Notes under the pieces: model-generated
The model's input: only the letters and a program-made list of their open reading frames with translations
Told to the model about the DNA's origin: nothing
Database searches by the model: none
Translations under genes and position numbers: made by a program
Shown here: positions 1-11,610 of the stretch, piece after piece
Position numbering within the stretch: the first letter of the stretch is position 1
How the letters are laid out: each line of letters starts with the position of its first letter
Assembly (NCBI RefSeq): GCF_000247815.1
Contig: NC_021675.1
Span: 68,860,051 to 68,924,050, forward strand
DNA length: 64,000 bases
Reading direction: 5' to 3'
Origin: Ficedula albicollis
Taxonomy: Eukaryota > Chordata > Aves > Passeriformes > Muscicapidae

Positions 1-1126
1 ATTTTTCAGTTTCTGGAGGTTGCAGCAGTTTTTATGGATTTGGGGTTTCTGACCTTGCACTGTTATTCAAACAGAGATGAAGAGCCCAATGCTGAAAAAA
101 AAATGGCACAAATACATTCCCTGAATAGCCTTATAAAAGAAATGAGATAAAAGAAATATTGTATCAAATTTCCCATTAAAAAAAATTGTTGTGTCGTGAC
201 CTCCTTTTCAAAAGCTGTGGATGTTGAATATTTCAGATAATGGAAGATCTTTTCACCAGTCACTTTTTATCAGCTGCTAATGTACACAGCATTTGCCATT
301 TTCTTCTTTTGAATATCCCTCTATGATTACTGTTTTCTCACTAAATACTTATATACCTTTTTTCATCCTTTTGTGCATCTATTCTCCCTCATTCCTCTCA
401 TGGGCAAAGTATATTTAAGTAATAATGTGATTTGAACGAACACCGGGATGTAAGAAGAAACAGGGGACATGAATATGAACAGAAATTCAAGACATTTGCC
501 CTAAATGACAACAAAACTTTGGGGTCCTGCACTCCAAGAGAGCTTTGTTAAAGTCATCTACTTATTATGCCTTAGGCAAGAGCCACCTGGAATGGAAAAT
601 TTGGGTTCCATCAATGATCCTGAAGCCATGAAAAGATTTAAATCTTAAATCAATGGCAAAGAGGCTCCATTGCTTTATTTTTCCTTACTGCATTTTTGTT
701 CCGCAGAACTTAAATATTCCAACTTTTCATTCAAAATTCACTGAGGTGTTCTGATCACACCAAGGATACCTGTGTTTCTCCAAAATCAAAATGTGCTTCC
801 CACTGGATGTAGTGGAAGTTGTTGGGTGGTTGCCTTTTTGCTGGGGTGAGCGGGATGAAGGGAATGTGCACGTTCCCCTCTGTGGACAGGAGTCAGACAG
901 ACTGCCAGGAGCTGGGAGCTTGGAACCCGCACAGCTGTGCTGTCTGGTGCCTGGTGAGCTGGGAAATTTGGGGTTCAGTCAAAGGACTTGCAGTTCTGCT
1001 GTGCCTCTCCTATGAAAAGAGGCCAGATGAGCTCTCGTGGTGCTGGGGATCTTGGAACATCTGATCCTGAAATATCCACACTCAGAGCTCCCTGAAAATC
1101 TACCCAGCAGCCAAGCCCAAGCTCAC
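1..1126. other. AT-rich single-copy sequence, no gene seen
   Basis: No repeat family, RNA gene or convincing exon is visible here. Open frames on both strands around 790-1060 are short, overlap one another and lack splice or start context. Confidence 0.5.
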
Positions 1127-1285
1127 TGCTATTTGTAGGCACAATTTTCTTGTTGTTCACTGACAATAGATCCTCTAACTGAAGTTTTAGCTCTACGATT
1201 TCTAATGGAGAAGCATTTAGCTCTGGGAACTGATTGTAGTTACAGAGTGCCTCCAGAGCTTCAGGGCTGCTTTCCAAGTCACAGC
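1127..1285 (-). other. candidate internal coding exon, unassigned
   Basis: On the minus strand a pyrimidine-rich tract (CTCCCTTGCTTCCCTCTAAG) precedes a possible acceptor ending CAAG. A 159-nt open segment follows, and a possible donor GTGAGC lies at its end. The length is a multiple of three. The translation contains PEALEALCNYNQFPEL and then a leucine- and glutamate-rich stretch (EIVELKLQLEDLL) that could form an amphipathic helix. The frame stays open past the proposed donor, so the 3' border is weak. I recognise no protein family. Chance is a real alternative, because the whole minus frame is open for about 100 codons. Confidence 0.25.
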
Positions 1286-1403
1286 CTTGACATGGGGCTT
1301 AGAGGGAAGCAAGGGAGATGTTGACTGCTTCTTTTTCACTGGGAAATTTCCCCTTTGTACATCACTGAGATACACTCACAGAGCTGAAATGTTTTCTTCT
1401 TCC

Positions 1404-1421
1404 AAAAAAAAAAAAAAAAAA
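1404..1421. repeat. poly-A run
   Basis: A plain A homopolymer of about 18 bases in otherwise unannotated sequence. No retroposed element is recognisable directly upstream of it. Nothing else is seen between 1286 and 1959. Confidence 0.8.
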
Positions 1422-1959
1422 GCATTAAAATCTCATAGCACGTTACAGAAGCAAATTTTGATATTACCTTTGAAATACTGGGATTCATATTTTAAGAAAT
1501 TTTGCTTTGCCACCAGCTCCAACCCGAGGAAATGCCAAATGGGCATGAGCTCAGGTGTGCTGGGAAGGAGGGGTGGGGTGTGGCAGGAGTGTCAAGTCTG
1601 AGGAAATGCAGCCAGAAAATGTGACAACAGGGATTAGACTCCATAAAAATTCCAGTGTTGTCCTTGAGAGAGAAGTCCTGGAACAGCTGCATTGTATAAC
1701 AGCACCGTCACTTATTAAGAGTGTCCTGTAATTGGTTAGGAAGCCATTAATGACAACTTGCTTCCAACCCAAACAGCTGGCTCTGTGACCCTCTGCTTAA
1801 CAACAAATGCAAGAACAGGAGGAGCAGGAATAATTCAAATCCACAATATAACCAGTTGCTGTTCTAAATCCTAAGGTATTAACTTTTTGTATATATTTCA
1901 ATGATAAACCAATCCTGACACTTTTTCTGTTCAAATATGTAACCACTGATTCTGTGGGG

Positions 1960-2404
<445 letters not shown>

Positions 2405-2744
2405 GATTTAATTGTTTGCTTATTTATTTTATCAGTGCAGCACTGGTTCATTTTGATGTAATCACTCTCATTCATGTCTAAAAAAAAACCCTTCAAGAAT
2501 GTCCTGTGGTTTTAGAGCATCACTAGCATAAACCATTGTAGCTGCTGCACTGACTTTGGAAATGCTGCCATGATTTATTTGATTTGTAGCAGCTGTGGAT
2601 CCAACCCTCTATTCTTGAGTGCTTGGTACCAGCACAACCCATCATTGAACTTTACTAGAAGGTTTCTGATCAATACCAAAAAAAAAATTACTTTTTCTCT
2701 TTTTTGTTTTTCCATGACACGAATTTCTACTTCTCTTTTAAGAT

Positions 2745-2860
2745 TCTAAGCCTGCAAAGTACTTGAACCCAACTTTCCTGCTATTTTCAAGGGCCTCTCA
2801 TGGAGTTCAATGGGAAACTGAGGCTCTTGACCCTCTCCAGGACAGGATCTTAGAGCTGGA
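2745..2860. repeat. possible decayed ancient amniote repeat
   Basis: The arrangement CCTGCTATTTTCA, then CATGGAGTTCAATGGGA, then AGGACAGGATCT resembles old amniote repeats built around CCTGCT, TTCAATGGGA and GGATC. The resemblance is by eye and the copy is heavily diverged. The rest of 2402-3009 shows nothing recognisable. Confidence 0.2.
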
Positions 2861-3009
2861 AGGAAATTGCCTGGGTCTTGTACAACCTGCTAATGTGCTT
2901 GTGCATTCATGCACAGTAATTGATCTTACAAGCTTCTGAGTGTTCACTGGACTTGCCATTATACCATGAATATTTTATAGCTGCACCACTGTAATAACAG
3001 TAATTACAT

Positions 3010-3235
3010 TTGCCCTTTTACAGAACCTTTTATATAAGGGTTTCAAGGTGGTTTATGGATGGTAATTAAGGCCCGTGGTCTTCTTGTGGAGTAAGAATTA
3101 TTATTACCCTTCTGCAAATGGGGAAGCTGAGGTACAGAAAATCTGATCTTGACCTTGCCCAAGGTCATATCCCAAATCACTGCCAGGATGAGGAGATGAA
3201 TTCAAGGATTGCTGCTCCAGGGTCACTGTAGTTAT
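3010..3235 (+). repeat. ancient amniote LINE/SINE tail (L3/CR1-L3 or MIR-like)
   Basis: The segment runs from CCTTTTATATAAGGGTTTCA through TTATTATTACCC, CAAATGGGGAAGCTGAGG and GACCTTGCCCAAGGTCA to AGGATTGCTGCTCCAGG. This order matches old amniote repeats that read 'TATTATCCCCATTTTACAGATGGGGAAACTGAGG ... CTTGCCCAAGGTCA' in pieces. I infer an ancient L3-type or MIR-like tail, diverged as expected for a pre-avian insertion. The family assignment needs an alignment. Confidence 0.6.
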
Positions 3236-6200
3236 TCATTTGACTTGGATTATGCCTCCGACTGAAGAAAAACTTTTAAAGTTGAAACTCTCAATATTTT
3301 CTTGTCATTTGGAATATTGCACATTTTTCCTGTTCTGAAGAGTTGCCGTGCCTCCCATCACATCCTCACAAAAGCCCACGTGTCAGAAGTTACTCCCTGA
3401 CATGAATTCGAGGTGCTGCACCCAGAGACCCTCATCCTACACAGAGGTGCCAGTGGGGACCTGGCAGTAAGGATTAACCCAGGCTTGCAGGAACCACACA
3501 AAACCAAAAATGACATCCTGAGCCTCCACAGCTGTGAACACAGCCCGTGGTTGAAAGGCACTTTTCTCTCAATTGCTTTGCTAATAGTGAAACAATGTCC
3601 CAAGGTGGATTGTAAAGTCACTGCCTGTCTGAATGGAAATGACTGGCTGTGATTGCTGCTTTGATAAACTTATTTACTAGCAGAGTAAACCCTTGGCTGG
3701 GCTGTAAAAAGGGTGTAATTATTATTCAATGGTTATATCACGAAAAACATCTATTTATTGGGGGAAAATGAGCACATTTCCTGAGTGGTGCCTCAGTCTA
3801 AGTGGGGTGCAGGCTCACAGTCTGGAAGCAGCATTTGGGAAGGTGAAATTCCAGCACGAAATTCCCACATGCACAGCAGAAGGAAGCTGAGGTATTTTTA
3901 TCCCAGCCACAGCTCAGAGGGAACATGAAGTGTCTCCACTTCTCCAGCTTCAGATTGAATGTGACTGGAACCACGTGTGGGATTTCCCTGCAGCTGGGGA
4001 GCAGATGGTGCCAGGTTATGCAATGTGGGACGTGGGGACAGCGAGCCAAGGCTGCTCCCCATGGCACTGAGCTGCTCTGGGAGAGGAGAACCCTCAGAAA
4101 TAGAAACGTAAATATAAAATGTTCTCCAAGAATGCAGAATCCTGGCTTCACAGGAGCAACTGGGAAATTATCACTTAATTCTGCCTGTTCAGAACGTCCT
4201 TCAGGGAGTTCAGAGATACCTTCAGCACTTAGGAAGACACTGTAATTACTGTAAATGATGTAAAATCCTTTAAGCTGTGAGAGATTCGACCAGTCTGATC
4301 AATACTTTGCAATAACAAGGTTTAGCTTGGTAAGAACTGTTGTGCAGTAATAACATCGTTTATGATTTATTCTGCTTAGCTTCCAAGCTTTTAGTCCAAC
4401 AAACCTGTGTATTTGAGCCAAACTGAGAGCAGTGCTAGTGGGCTGAGCCTTTTGGATTTTGCCACAAGGGAGCAACGTGCTCCTGGCCTGGCTGGAGGCT
4501 GAAAGGGGATGAGGAGGGTGCCAGCACATCCAACAAGATAATTGCACAAGCAGGGATGGAACAGGACCACCCTAATCACAGAGAAATGCCTGGTGCAGAC
4601 AACGCACCTTGAAAAAGGAATTATTCCCTTAGAACAAATTTGCCATCCTCTTTTTTTATTTTTTCACTCTTCTTCCTTGTGGGATCTACAGATGGATCCT
4701 GCCCCAAAAAAACAGTGGGGTTTCCTGTTCCAAGCAGGGCTGTATGAGCAGCTTTCCTTCTATTCTTTAAAAGAGGATCATTCACAGGAAAAATATCCAA
4801 AGGAAACTACCTGTTCTGTCTTAGGCTATAACTACTCATCTGAAATAAAACATTGGCAATGGCAACATCCACTGAGTAATGTCCCACAGATTGCAGACAG
4901 CAGCTCTCTGCACTGTATGTTCTGAACAGAACTATATTTTAAGTTCAAGCTCCAGTTTGCAAACACCTTAAAATGCCTGGAAATTTCACTGCTGCCTTTT
5001 ACTTATTCATTTCAGCTCCTGTGCCTCTGCACCTCTCAGCTTTGATGCATTGAGAATCATTAGCAAGTAAAGCACTTTGAATCTATGCTTCTGAGTTTAT
5101 GTTTCTGAACACAAGCAAAAACTCATACCCATTAGTTATTTACTGAGCTGGAGACTGCTAAAATATATCTGGAGGAAGTTCATGGATTTTTTCATTTCAG
5201 TTCGTCTTATTGGGAGTTTTGTTAATGGAAGTTTCAGTAGGTGAGGAGCTCTTTTATTTCTACATGCACTATATGCAGTTTAAATGCCATTTCATTAAAA
5301 GCTGTTTATGAACAAAACACTTGAAAGCATATGTGAATTGCCCAAAGCAATTTTCCCCATTGTCTGTGCTTAGGCTGTTCCCTGGAATCAAAGATTTGAT
5401 AGACTTCTGTTTTTCTTGCATTACAGGTTTTTATCCCATGCATGTAACAAATGAAAACCATGAATTGGAGTGGACGTGGCATTTTGAAAACCACAAAGCA
5501 CTTGATTTATTCAAATTATGTTTACATAGGGATTATTTTACCCACCAGTGAAATGCAGCTGCCTCTGGCTTGGAAAACGCCAGTCTTTAAAAAGAAACAT
5601 TGCTAAGTGAAAAGAACTTTATCTCATATAAAACTTGAGGAGGAATGTAGGCTTGCAGAATGTAATTACTCATTTGGAACTCAGCCCAGACACCAAAGCT
5701 ATCATTGCCTCTTTAGCAAGAGTAACTTGGAATCTTAAGTGGTTGCACATAATGAAAGCCTTGATTCTGCAACCTTTCTGGAAAATAGAATTAGAATTAG
5801 TAGTATAATGCTTCCCAAATATTTAGATGTAATTGCAGTTATGACTTACACCACACTTTGAACAAGAGACCTCCAGACACTCTATAAAAGCAAAGGTGGG
5901 TTTGATTTTCAGAACAGCCCCATTCACTGCTTTGGGATCTCCACCTTTCAAAGCCTGAGAAGTGTTGTCACCAGGGAAATAAGTGGCTCTGCTCTGGCCC
6001 CTGCATCCTCGCAGAACCTCTCAGTGTTCCAAGAGGGAAGTTTCCTGCACGGATCGCTGGCAGTGCAGCCACAGGGGTGCAGTCACACAGTGAAGGGCTG
6101 TGACAGCAGGAGCTGCTGGGAAGGGCTGCTTCACCTCCCAGTCCTATTGACTGTGGGCTTTGCAGCAGCATTTTGAGCACTGGTGTCAAAATCATGGATG

Positions 6201-6374
6201 GGTTTGTGATAAAACTTCCATGATTTTTAAAAGCAGTGAGATTCCAGAGTGTGCACATCCATTTATGATGTCCAACATCTATGCAATCATTTCTATCCAC
6301 AGCAACACTGGTGAGTGTGTTCCAGCAAGGAAGATGTTTTCTTTTTCCTTCTGTATCCTTGGCATCTTCATCAC
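3236..6374. other. single-copy sequence, no gene seen
   Basis: About 3.1 kb of mixed AT-rich sequence without a recognisable repeat or RNA gene. Open frames such as those at 3358-3621, 3798-4245, 4299-4925 and 5968-6300 overlap each other on opposite strands. They show no convincing pair of splice sites around a coding-like segment. Confidence 0.5.
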
Positions 6375-6787
6375 TTTCCCCAAAGGGTTTTGTGTCTTCC
6401 CTTCCCAGATTTTGAGCTATTGCTAGACTGTCATCTGAAGATCTGTGTTATTTTAACGTTGTCTTGGTAAAATATCTGTCCCAAAATTGAAGGAGAAGAG
6501 AAACATCATCCAAATGGTACTAAAATCCATATTTTACATACTATGGTAGTTTAATAAAACCTATTGGAAATATAGAAAGAGAGATTTATGGAGAAAAGAA
6601 TGGAGGTTTGTAAGGATGACACATAAATGAAAAGAATAAGAGTGTGCAGGTTTTCATTCTTTTCTTAATCAAGGAATTTTGGTCTGTCTTAAACTGACAA
6701 AATTTTTGGTCAAGATGTTAGAGAGTCTGTTATGTGAAATCTCTATAATATTAATTAAAACAAAAATAGTTTCCAACAGTTTGTGGT

Positions 6788-7018
6788 CATAGAATCATAG
6801 AATTAAAGGATCATAGAACTAAAGAACCATAAAATTAAAGAGTCATGGAAAGGTTTGTGTTGGAAGGGACCATAAAGACCATTTCATTCCACCCCAGTCA
6901 TGGACAGCTGGCTCTAGGTGACCTTGCCTGAGCAGGGAAGTTGGACTGCAAACCCTCCAGAGGTCCCTTTCAAAGTCAGCCTTTCTCTGATTCTCTGATG
7001 CAGTAATTCTATGACTCT
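6788..7018. mobile_element. two convergent CR1 3'-end fragments (first copy)
   Basis: The left half starts TCATAGAATCATAGAATTA and reads GTTGGAAGGGACCATAAAGA, the antisense of a CR1 3' end. The right half reads TTGCCTGAGCAGGGAAGTTG, CCAGAGGTCCCTTTCAA and ends with ATTCTATGACTCT, a CR1 3' end in sense. The two fragments lie 5' side to 5' side with their octamer tails outward. Confidence 0.75.
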
Positions 7019-7550
7019 AAATAACTTTCAGCCTTATGAAACTGAAGATCTTCAACATAAGATCAGAGATGTAAAAACATCTGGCTTTACAGATTCCCCC
7101 AATCTGTCAGAAGTACAAGTTCTTCTAATTTCATCAGTTTCCCCAAAGGGTTTTGTGTCTTCCCTTCCCAGATTTTGAGCTATTGCTAGACTGTCATCTG
7201 AAGATCTGTGTTATTTTAACGTTGTCTTGGTAAAATATCTGTCCCAAAATTGAAGGAGAAGAGAAACATCATCCAAATGGTACTAAAATCCATATTTTAC
7301 ATACTATGGTAGTTTAATAAAACCTATTGGAAATATAGAAAGAGAGATTTATGGAGAAAAGAATGGAGGTTTGTAAGGATGACACATAAATGAAAAGAAT
7401 AAGAGTGTGCAGGTTTTCATTCTTTTCTTAATCAAGGAATTTTGGTCTGTCTTAAACTGACAAAATTTTTGGTCAAGATGTTAGAGAGTCTGTTATGTGA
7501 AATCTCTATAATATTAATTGAAACAAAAATAGTTTCCAACAGTTTGTGGT

Positions 7551-7781
7551 CATAGAATCATAGAATTAAAGGATCATAGAACTAAAGAACCATAAAATTA
7601 AAGAGTCATGGAAAGGTTTGTGTTGGAAGGGACCATAAAGACCATTTCATTCCACCCCAGTCATGGACAGCTGGCTCTAGGTGACCTTGCCTGAGCAGGG
7701 AAGTTGGACTGCAAACCCTCCAGAGGTCCCTTTCAAAGTCAGCCTTTCTCTGATTCTCTGATGCAGTAATTCTATGACTCT
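7551..7781. mobile_element. two convergent CR1 3'-end fragments (second copy)
   Basis: This is the same composite as at 6788-7018, present again because it lies inside the 763-bp tandem duplication. It is not an independent insertion. Confidence 0.75.
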
Positions 7782-7900
7782 AAATAACTTTCAGCCTTAT
7801 GAAACTGAAGATCTTCAACATAAGATCAGAGATGTAAAAACATCTGGCTTTACAGATTCCCCCCATCTGTCAGAAGTACAAGTTCTTCTAAGTCTACCAG

Positions 7901-10454
7901 TTGGTCTGAAAATTCCCCTCTCAATGTTTCAAATGCTTTTTCACCTGATTTAAAGTATCCTAAACCAAAAGGGTTCTGATTATACATTGCCCCAGGGAAG
8001 GAAAATTGCAGCTTTCCTGCATCCCACTGTTGGATTCCATGCTGCCCATTAGAGAGGGGGCAAGAGGTAGAAACAGGTCAGTGTGTGATGGAGCAGAGAG
8101 CAGCAGGTGAGAAAGGATGATGGAGGAGGCAGAGATTGCTGGTTATTGTGGTCCAGCCCTCCAAAAATTCCTGTCAAGAGGCAGAACTAGACACATGCTA
8201 TTTTTCAGTATTCTGTCAGCCTCTCATGGTAATGAGAGAAACGTGAGGGGTTTTTTTTTCCCCTCTGCTCTGTGTGTGTTTTTGGCCACATTGCAGAGGG
8301 AGGAAGGAGCTATTTTTTTCCTTAAAAATGGATATTTTAAATCTTCTCTCCTTTTAACAAACTCATTCATCTTCACAGCACCTTTGCTACCAGGCAATTT
8401 CTACAAATCAAGCTGAACATTCGATCTGTGTTGTTTTTAATGATCTTTCTTGCCAATATTTATAATGTGCCTTGAAAGCTGAGGCAGACCATGGGCTAGA
8501 TATTTAATATTAATTAATGTGTCACTCCTCAGAACACACACATGCTGAGGAAACGAGTAAACATGTTCAATTCTACCAGTGGGGTTGGAGGCTCATGTAA
8601 ATTGCTAATTAATTTTAAAGGTGTCCCTTCCTCTCTTTCTTTGGAGAGTCATTTCTTCATGCTCTCCTCTCCTTTTTAATTGCAGCAATCTCACTTCTGC
8701 AACCTGAATTCCACCTCCCTTTTGCCCACACTCCCATTGCTTGTGACTCTTTCAAGCAAGATTAATAAAACTTTTTATAATTGCTATTCAGTAGCACCCA
8801 ATGGGGCAGTTTAGGAAAGGAAAGAGAAGGTTTTGGAGAAAAGGATCCCAAAAAACCAGAGGACACAGAGATGGCTATAATTTCAAAAAAATTATGCTAT
8901 TTCTACCCTGTGTTAAATGTCATTTAAAAAAGGACAATAAATGTTCTGCCATTGACATATTGTGAGTCAAGGCTAAGATAACAGAATATAGAGATATTAA
9001 AACAGATAAAGCAAAACAAACCCTATGAGACAGCTTTGGTCTGTGTGATAAGGAAACTATAAAAGTGTTATGGTGCCAAAGATGATCAGAAAACCAACGT
9101 TCCCTTCCCTTTTCTGCAGGAAAACTTAAATCCTGCCTCCAGGATGTCAGTAGCTTTGGGTCTGCTCTCTGTCCATGTGAGATTTGCTTTGCCCTCAGAG
9201 CATGTAGGGTTGAGTGAAAGCATGGTGGCTTTTATGCAGAGATATCCCAGGTGATAAATTGAATACCCAATGGTCACTATGCACAGATTTTTCCCTGCCT
9301 CTTGTGTTTGTTTTCTGTTTCCTTTTTCCAAAGCAAAATGTCACTCTACAGGGCTTGTGTCTCAGTGGAAATAAAAAAATTCGAATAGAAGAAAGGTGAG
9401 GAACATTTTGTCCCCTCTCAGCAGCTTTTTAGAGGGGGTGTTGGTTGGATTTGCTGCACCCTTGAATTGCCTCAAGCTCAGTTCCAGTGATTTTCCTATC
9501 AGAATTAAAAAAAAAATTATATCTGAATTGTTAATTTTTCTGTCAAATGTCATGTAAAAGCCATTAGTCTGAAATTAAATTCCTAATTTAGATTGGCTTT
9601 TTTCTGCCTTTATCCTTTTCCAGTAGTTCTCTATTCCCATGTAGTCTTAAACATTTCCTAAATCTCTTCCTTAGGCTAAAATATCCCTTCCTGTATTTCT
9701 CCCTCTCTCCAGCTGCCTCATTCCTTATGTAGTTCCTTCCTTATCATCTCAAGAGAAAGTACATTTTTAATGTCTAGTTCCCCCTTTCTGGATTAAAGTG
9801 GGATAAACCTAATCATAGCTGCTGTTGAGAATAGCACAATGCCACTGATGGAATTAATAAGGCAGGAATGAAAATATGTTTTCAAAGTCTGCCCAGCTCT
9901 GTCCTAGAAAGTCCTTCAGATGGGTGTGAACTGAATGCTCTGGGTTTAAAGATACTAACAAATCCCAACAAACCCACCAGATTTCACTGAGCTCTGCATT
10001 TCCTGAGCTCCCTGTTGCCTCACCTCCAGCATATTGGTGACATGCCAGCAGATTGATTTGCAAAATTTCTGTCTTTATGACGTTCTATAAACTACTTTAT
10101 GGGACAAAAGACAGATATGTCCCTGTCTCACAGAGCTTCCAAATTGCAGCTTAATTAAAGCACTGTGAGACACAAAGGGAAGACAAGGGCACAAGATAAG
10201 AATCAGAGGCTTGTATTCTTGCACAATGGATCCCCGTTACCCTAAACAGAATCCTACCAGGGAATGGATGTCTCTCAGCAAGATTATCTTTTATGGCACT
10301 GTAAATACAGCAAGGAAATGCTGGAGTTTTCATTCTGCTGGACAGGGAGAAGGGAAGGTCAGTCAGAAGAGGAGAAGGGAGAGTCTTTAGGGAGTCTTGG
10401 ATCCTTGGCACAGGGTGACAGAGAGCCTCATTGGGCAGATTCCTGCCAAAAAGG
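7901..10454. other. single-copy sequence, possible conserved noncoding stretch near 8.4-8.65 kb
   Basis: No gene or repeat is recognised. The part at 8420-8640 is AT-rich and carries several TAAT-type motifs (TTAATATTAATTAATGTG, TTGCTAATTAATTTTAAAGG), a look often seen in conserved vertebrate enhancers. Conservation cannot be judged from one sequence. Confidence 0.35.
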
Positions 10455-10622
10455 CAGCAAAGCTGTGTGGTGGGAGCCAGATGAGGCAGTGAAAAGGCAA
10501 GGGGGGAAATGCCCAGGTGTGCCAGCAGAAGGACCAAACAGCAAAGCTGTGTGGTGGGAGCCAGATGAGACAGTGAAAAGGCAAGGGAAGAAATGCCCAG
10601 GTGTGCCAGCAGAAGGACCAAG
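10455..10622. repeat. 84-bp tandem duplication, two copies
   Basis: The unit starting CAGCAAAGCTGTGTGGTGGG at 10455 is repeated at 10539. It begins with two CAGCAAAGCTG blocks and ends with CCAGCAGAAGGACCAA, and the copies differ at only a few sites. Because 84 is a multiple of three, the surrounding frame stays open across both copies. I see no other sign of coding. The neighbouring 10623-11125 is unremarkable. Confidence 0.93.
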
Positions 10623-11125
10623 TCACCTCCCCAGAGCTGCAGGTTCTGCATCCCCCTTGGAGCTCACTGTCACGGGAAGCTGCTCTTTGTGTTGCTTGAG
10701 TCCTGCTCTTTTTATCTTTCTTTAGGTTTGGGAACTGGTGCAGAACCTATTGCACAACAAGTACAGAGAGGAGAGAGAGAAGGGTGATAAGCCCTGTGGT
10801 AAAGGCATGTGTATGTCATTACATTTGGAATATGTGATGTAGTGGCAGCCTAACTGAAGCCTCTGACTCAATAGCAAAGCACACATTTATTTCAGCCTGG
10901 CCTCAGCCAGTTAAGAGAGATAAGAAACACATCTGGGGACATGGGAAAGCAGTATTTGGCTAATTTTTATAGGTGTGACTGTGTTTAGGCAAATTTAAGC
11001 TGCCAGTAACTATTAAAGCTGTTAAGTTGGTTTATTCAAAATGACAATGAAGGAAGATAAATAGTCCTGTCTTAGGAGGATGTAGAACAAATCATGCCCA
11101 GAAACAAGCCTGAATAATGATTTTA

Positions 11126-11322
11126 ATCACAGAACCACAGAATACTGAGTTGGAAGGCTCTCACAAAGATCACTGAGTCTGACTCCTGGTCCTGCAGCAG
11201 TCCCACCCTGTGCCTGAGAGCATTATCCAGATAAACACCTTGAACTCTTCAGGCTTGGTGCTGTGACTGCTGCCATGGGGAGCCTGTTCAGTGCCCAACC
11301 ACCCTCTGGGGGAAGGACCTGA
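11126..11322 (-). mobile_element. CR1 LINE 3' fragment
   Basis: The plus strand reads ATCACAGAACCACAGAATAC, GAGTTGGAAGGCTC, CCTGTGCCTGAGAGCATTAT, CCATGGGGAGCCTGTTCAGT and CACCCTCTGGGGGAAGGA. This is the antisense of a CR1 3' region. The element is truncated and carries no open reading frame. Confidence 0.88.
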
Positions 11323-11424
11323 TTAAAGTGAAGGTACTGATTGAAAAAGAAGGAAGAAATCAACCTTGACTATGTAAGGCAGGTTGCTTTAGAGCAATTA
11401 GTTAATTAAATGCAGATAGCTCTT

Positions 11425-11610
11425 CCCTGTGAGGATGGGGAGGCCCTGGCACAGGGTACCCAGAGAAGCTGTGGCTGCCCCATCCCTGGAAGGGTTCAAG
11501 GCCAGTTTGGATGGAACTTGGAGAAATCTGGGATGCTGGAAGGTGTCCCTGCCCACAGCAGGAATGGGATGACCTTTAAGGTCCCTCCCATCCTGGGATT
11601 CTGTGATTTG
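11425..11610 (+). mobile_element. CR1 LINE 3' fragment
   Basis: The segment contains CCCAGAGAAGCTGTGGCTGC, GTTCAAGGCCAGTTTGGATG, GGAAGGTGTCCCTGCCCA and AAGGTCCCTCCCATCCTGGG, and ends GATTCTGTGATT. This is the sense orientation of an avian CR1 tail. It lies close to the opposite-strand fragment at 11126. Confidence 0.9.

Larger units (their letters stand above)
6375..7900. repeat. 763-bp tandem duplication, two copies
   Basis: Positions 6375-7137 are repeated directly at 7138-7900. Copy 2 loses similarity about 10 bases before its end, after 7891. I noticed only two substitutions between the copies (6757 A to 7520 G, and 7101 A to 7864 C), so the duplication is very recent or a false assembly duplication. 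Each copy contains a composite of two CR1 3' ends. No coding region is involved. Confidence 0.97.
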
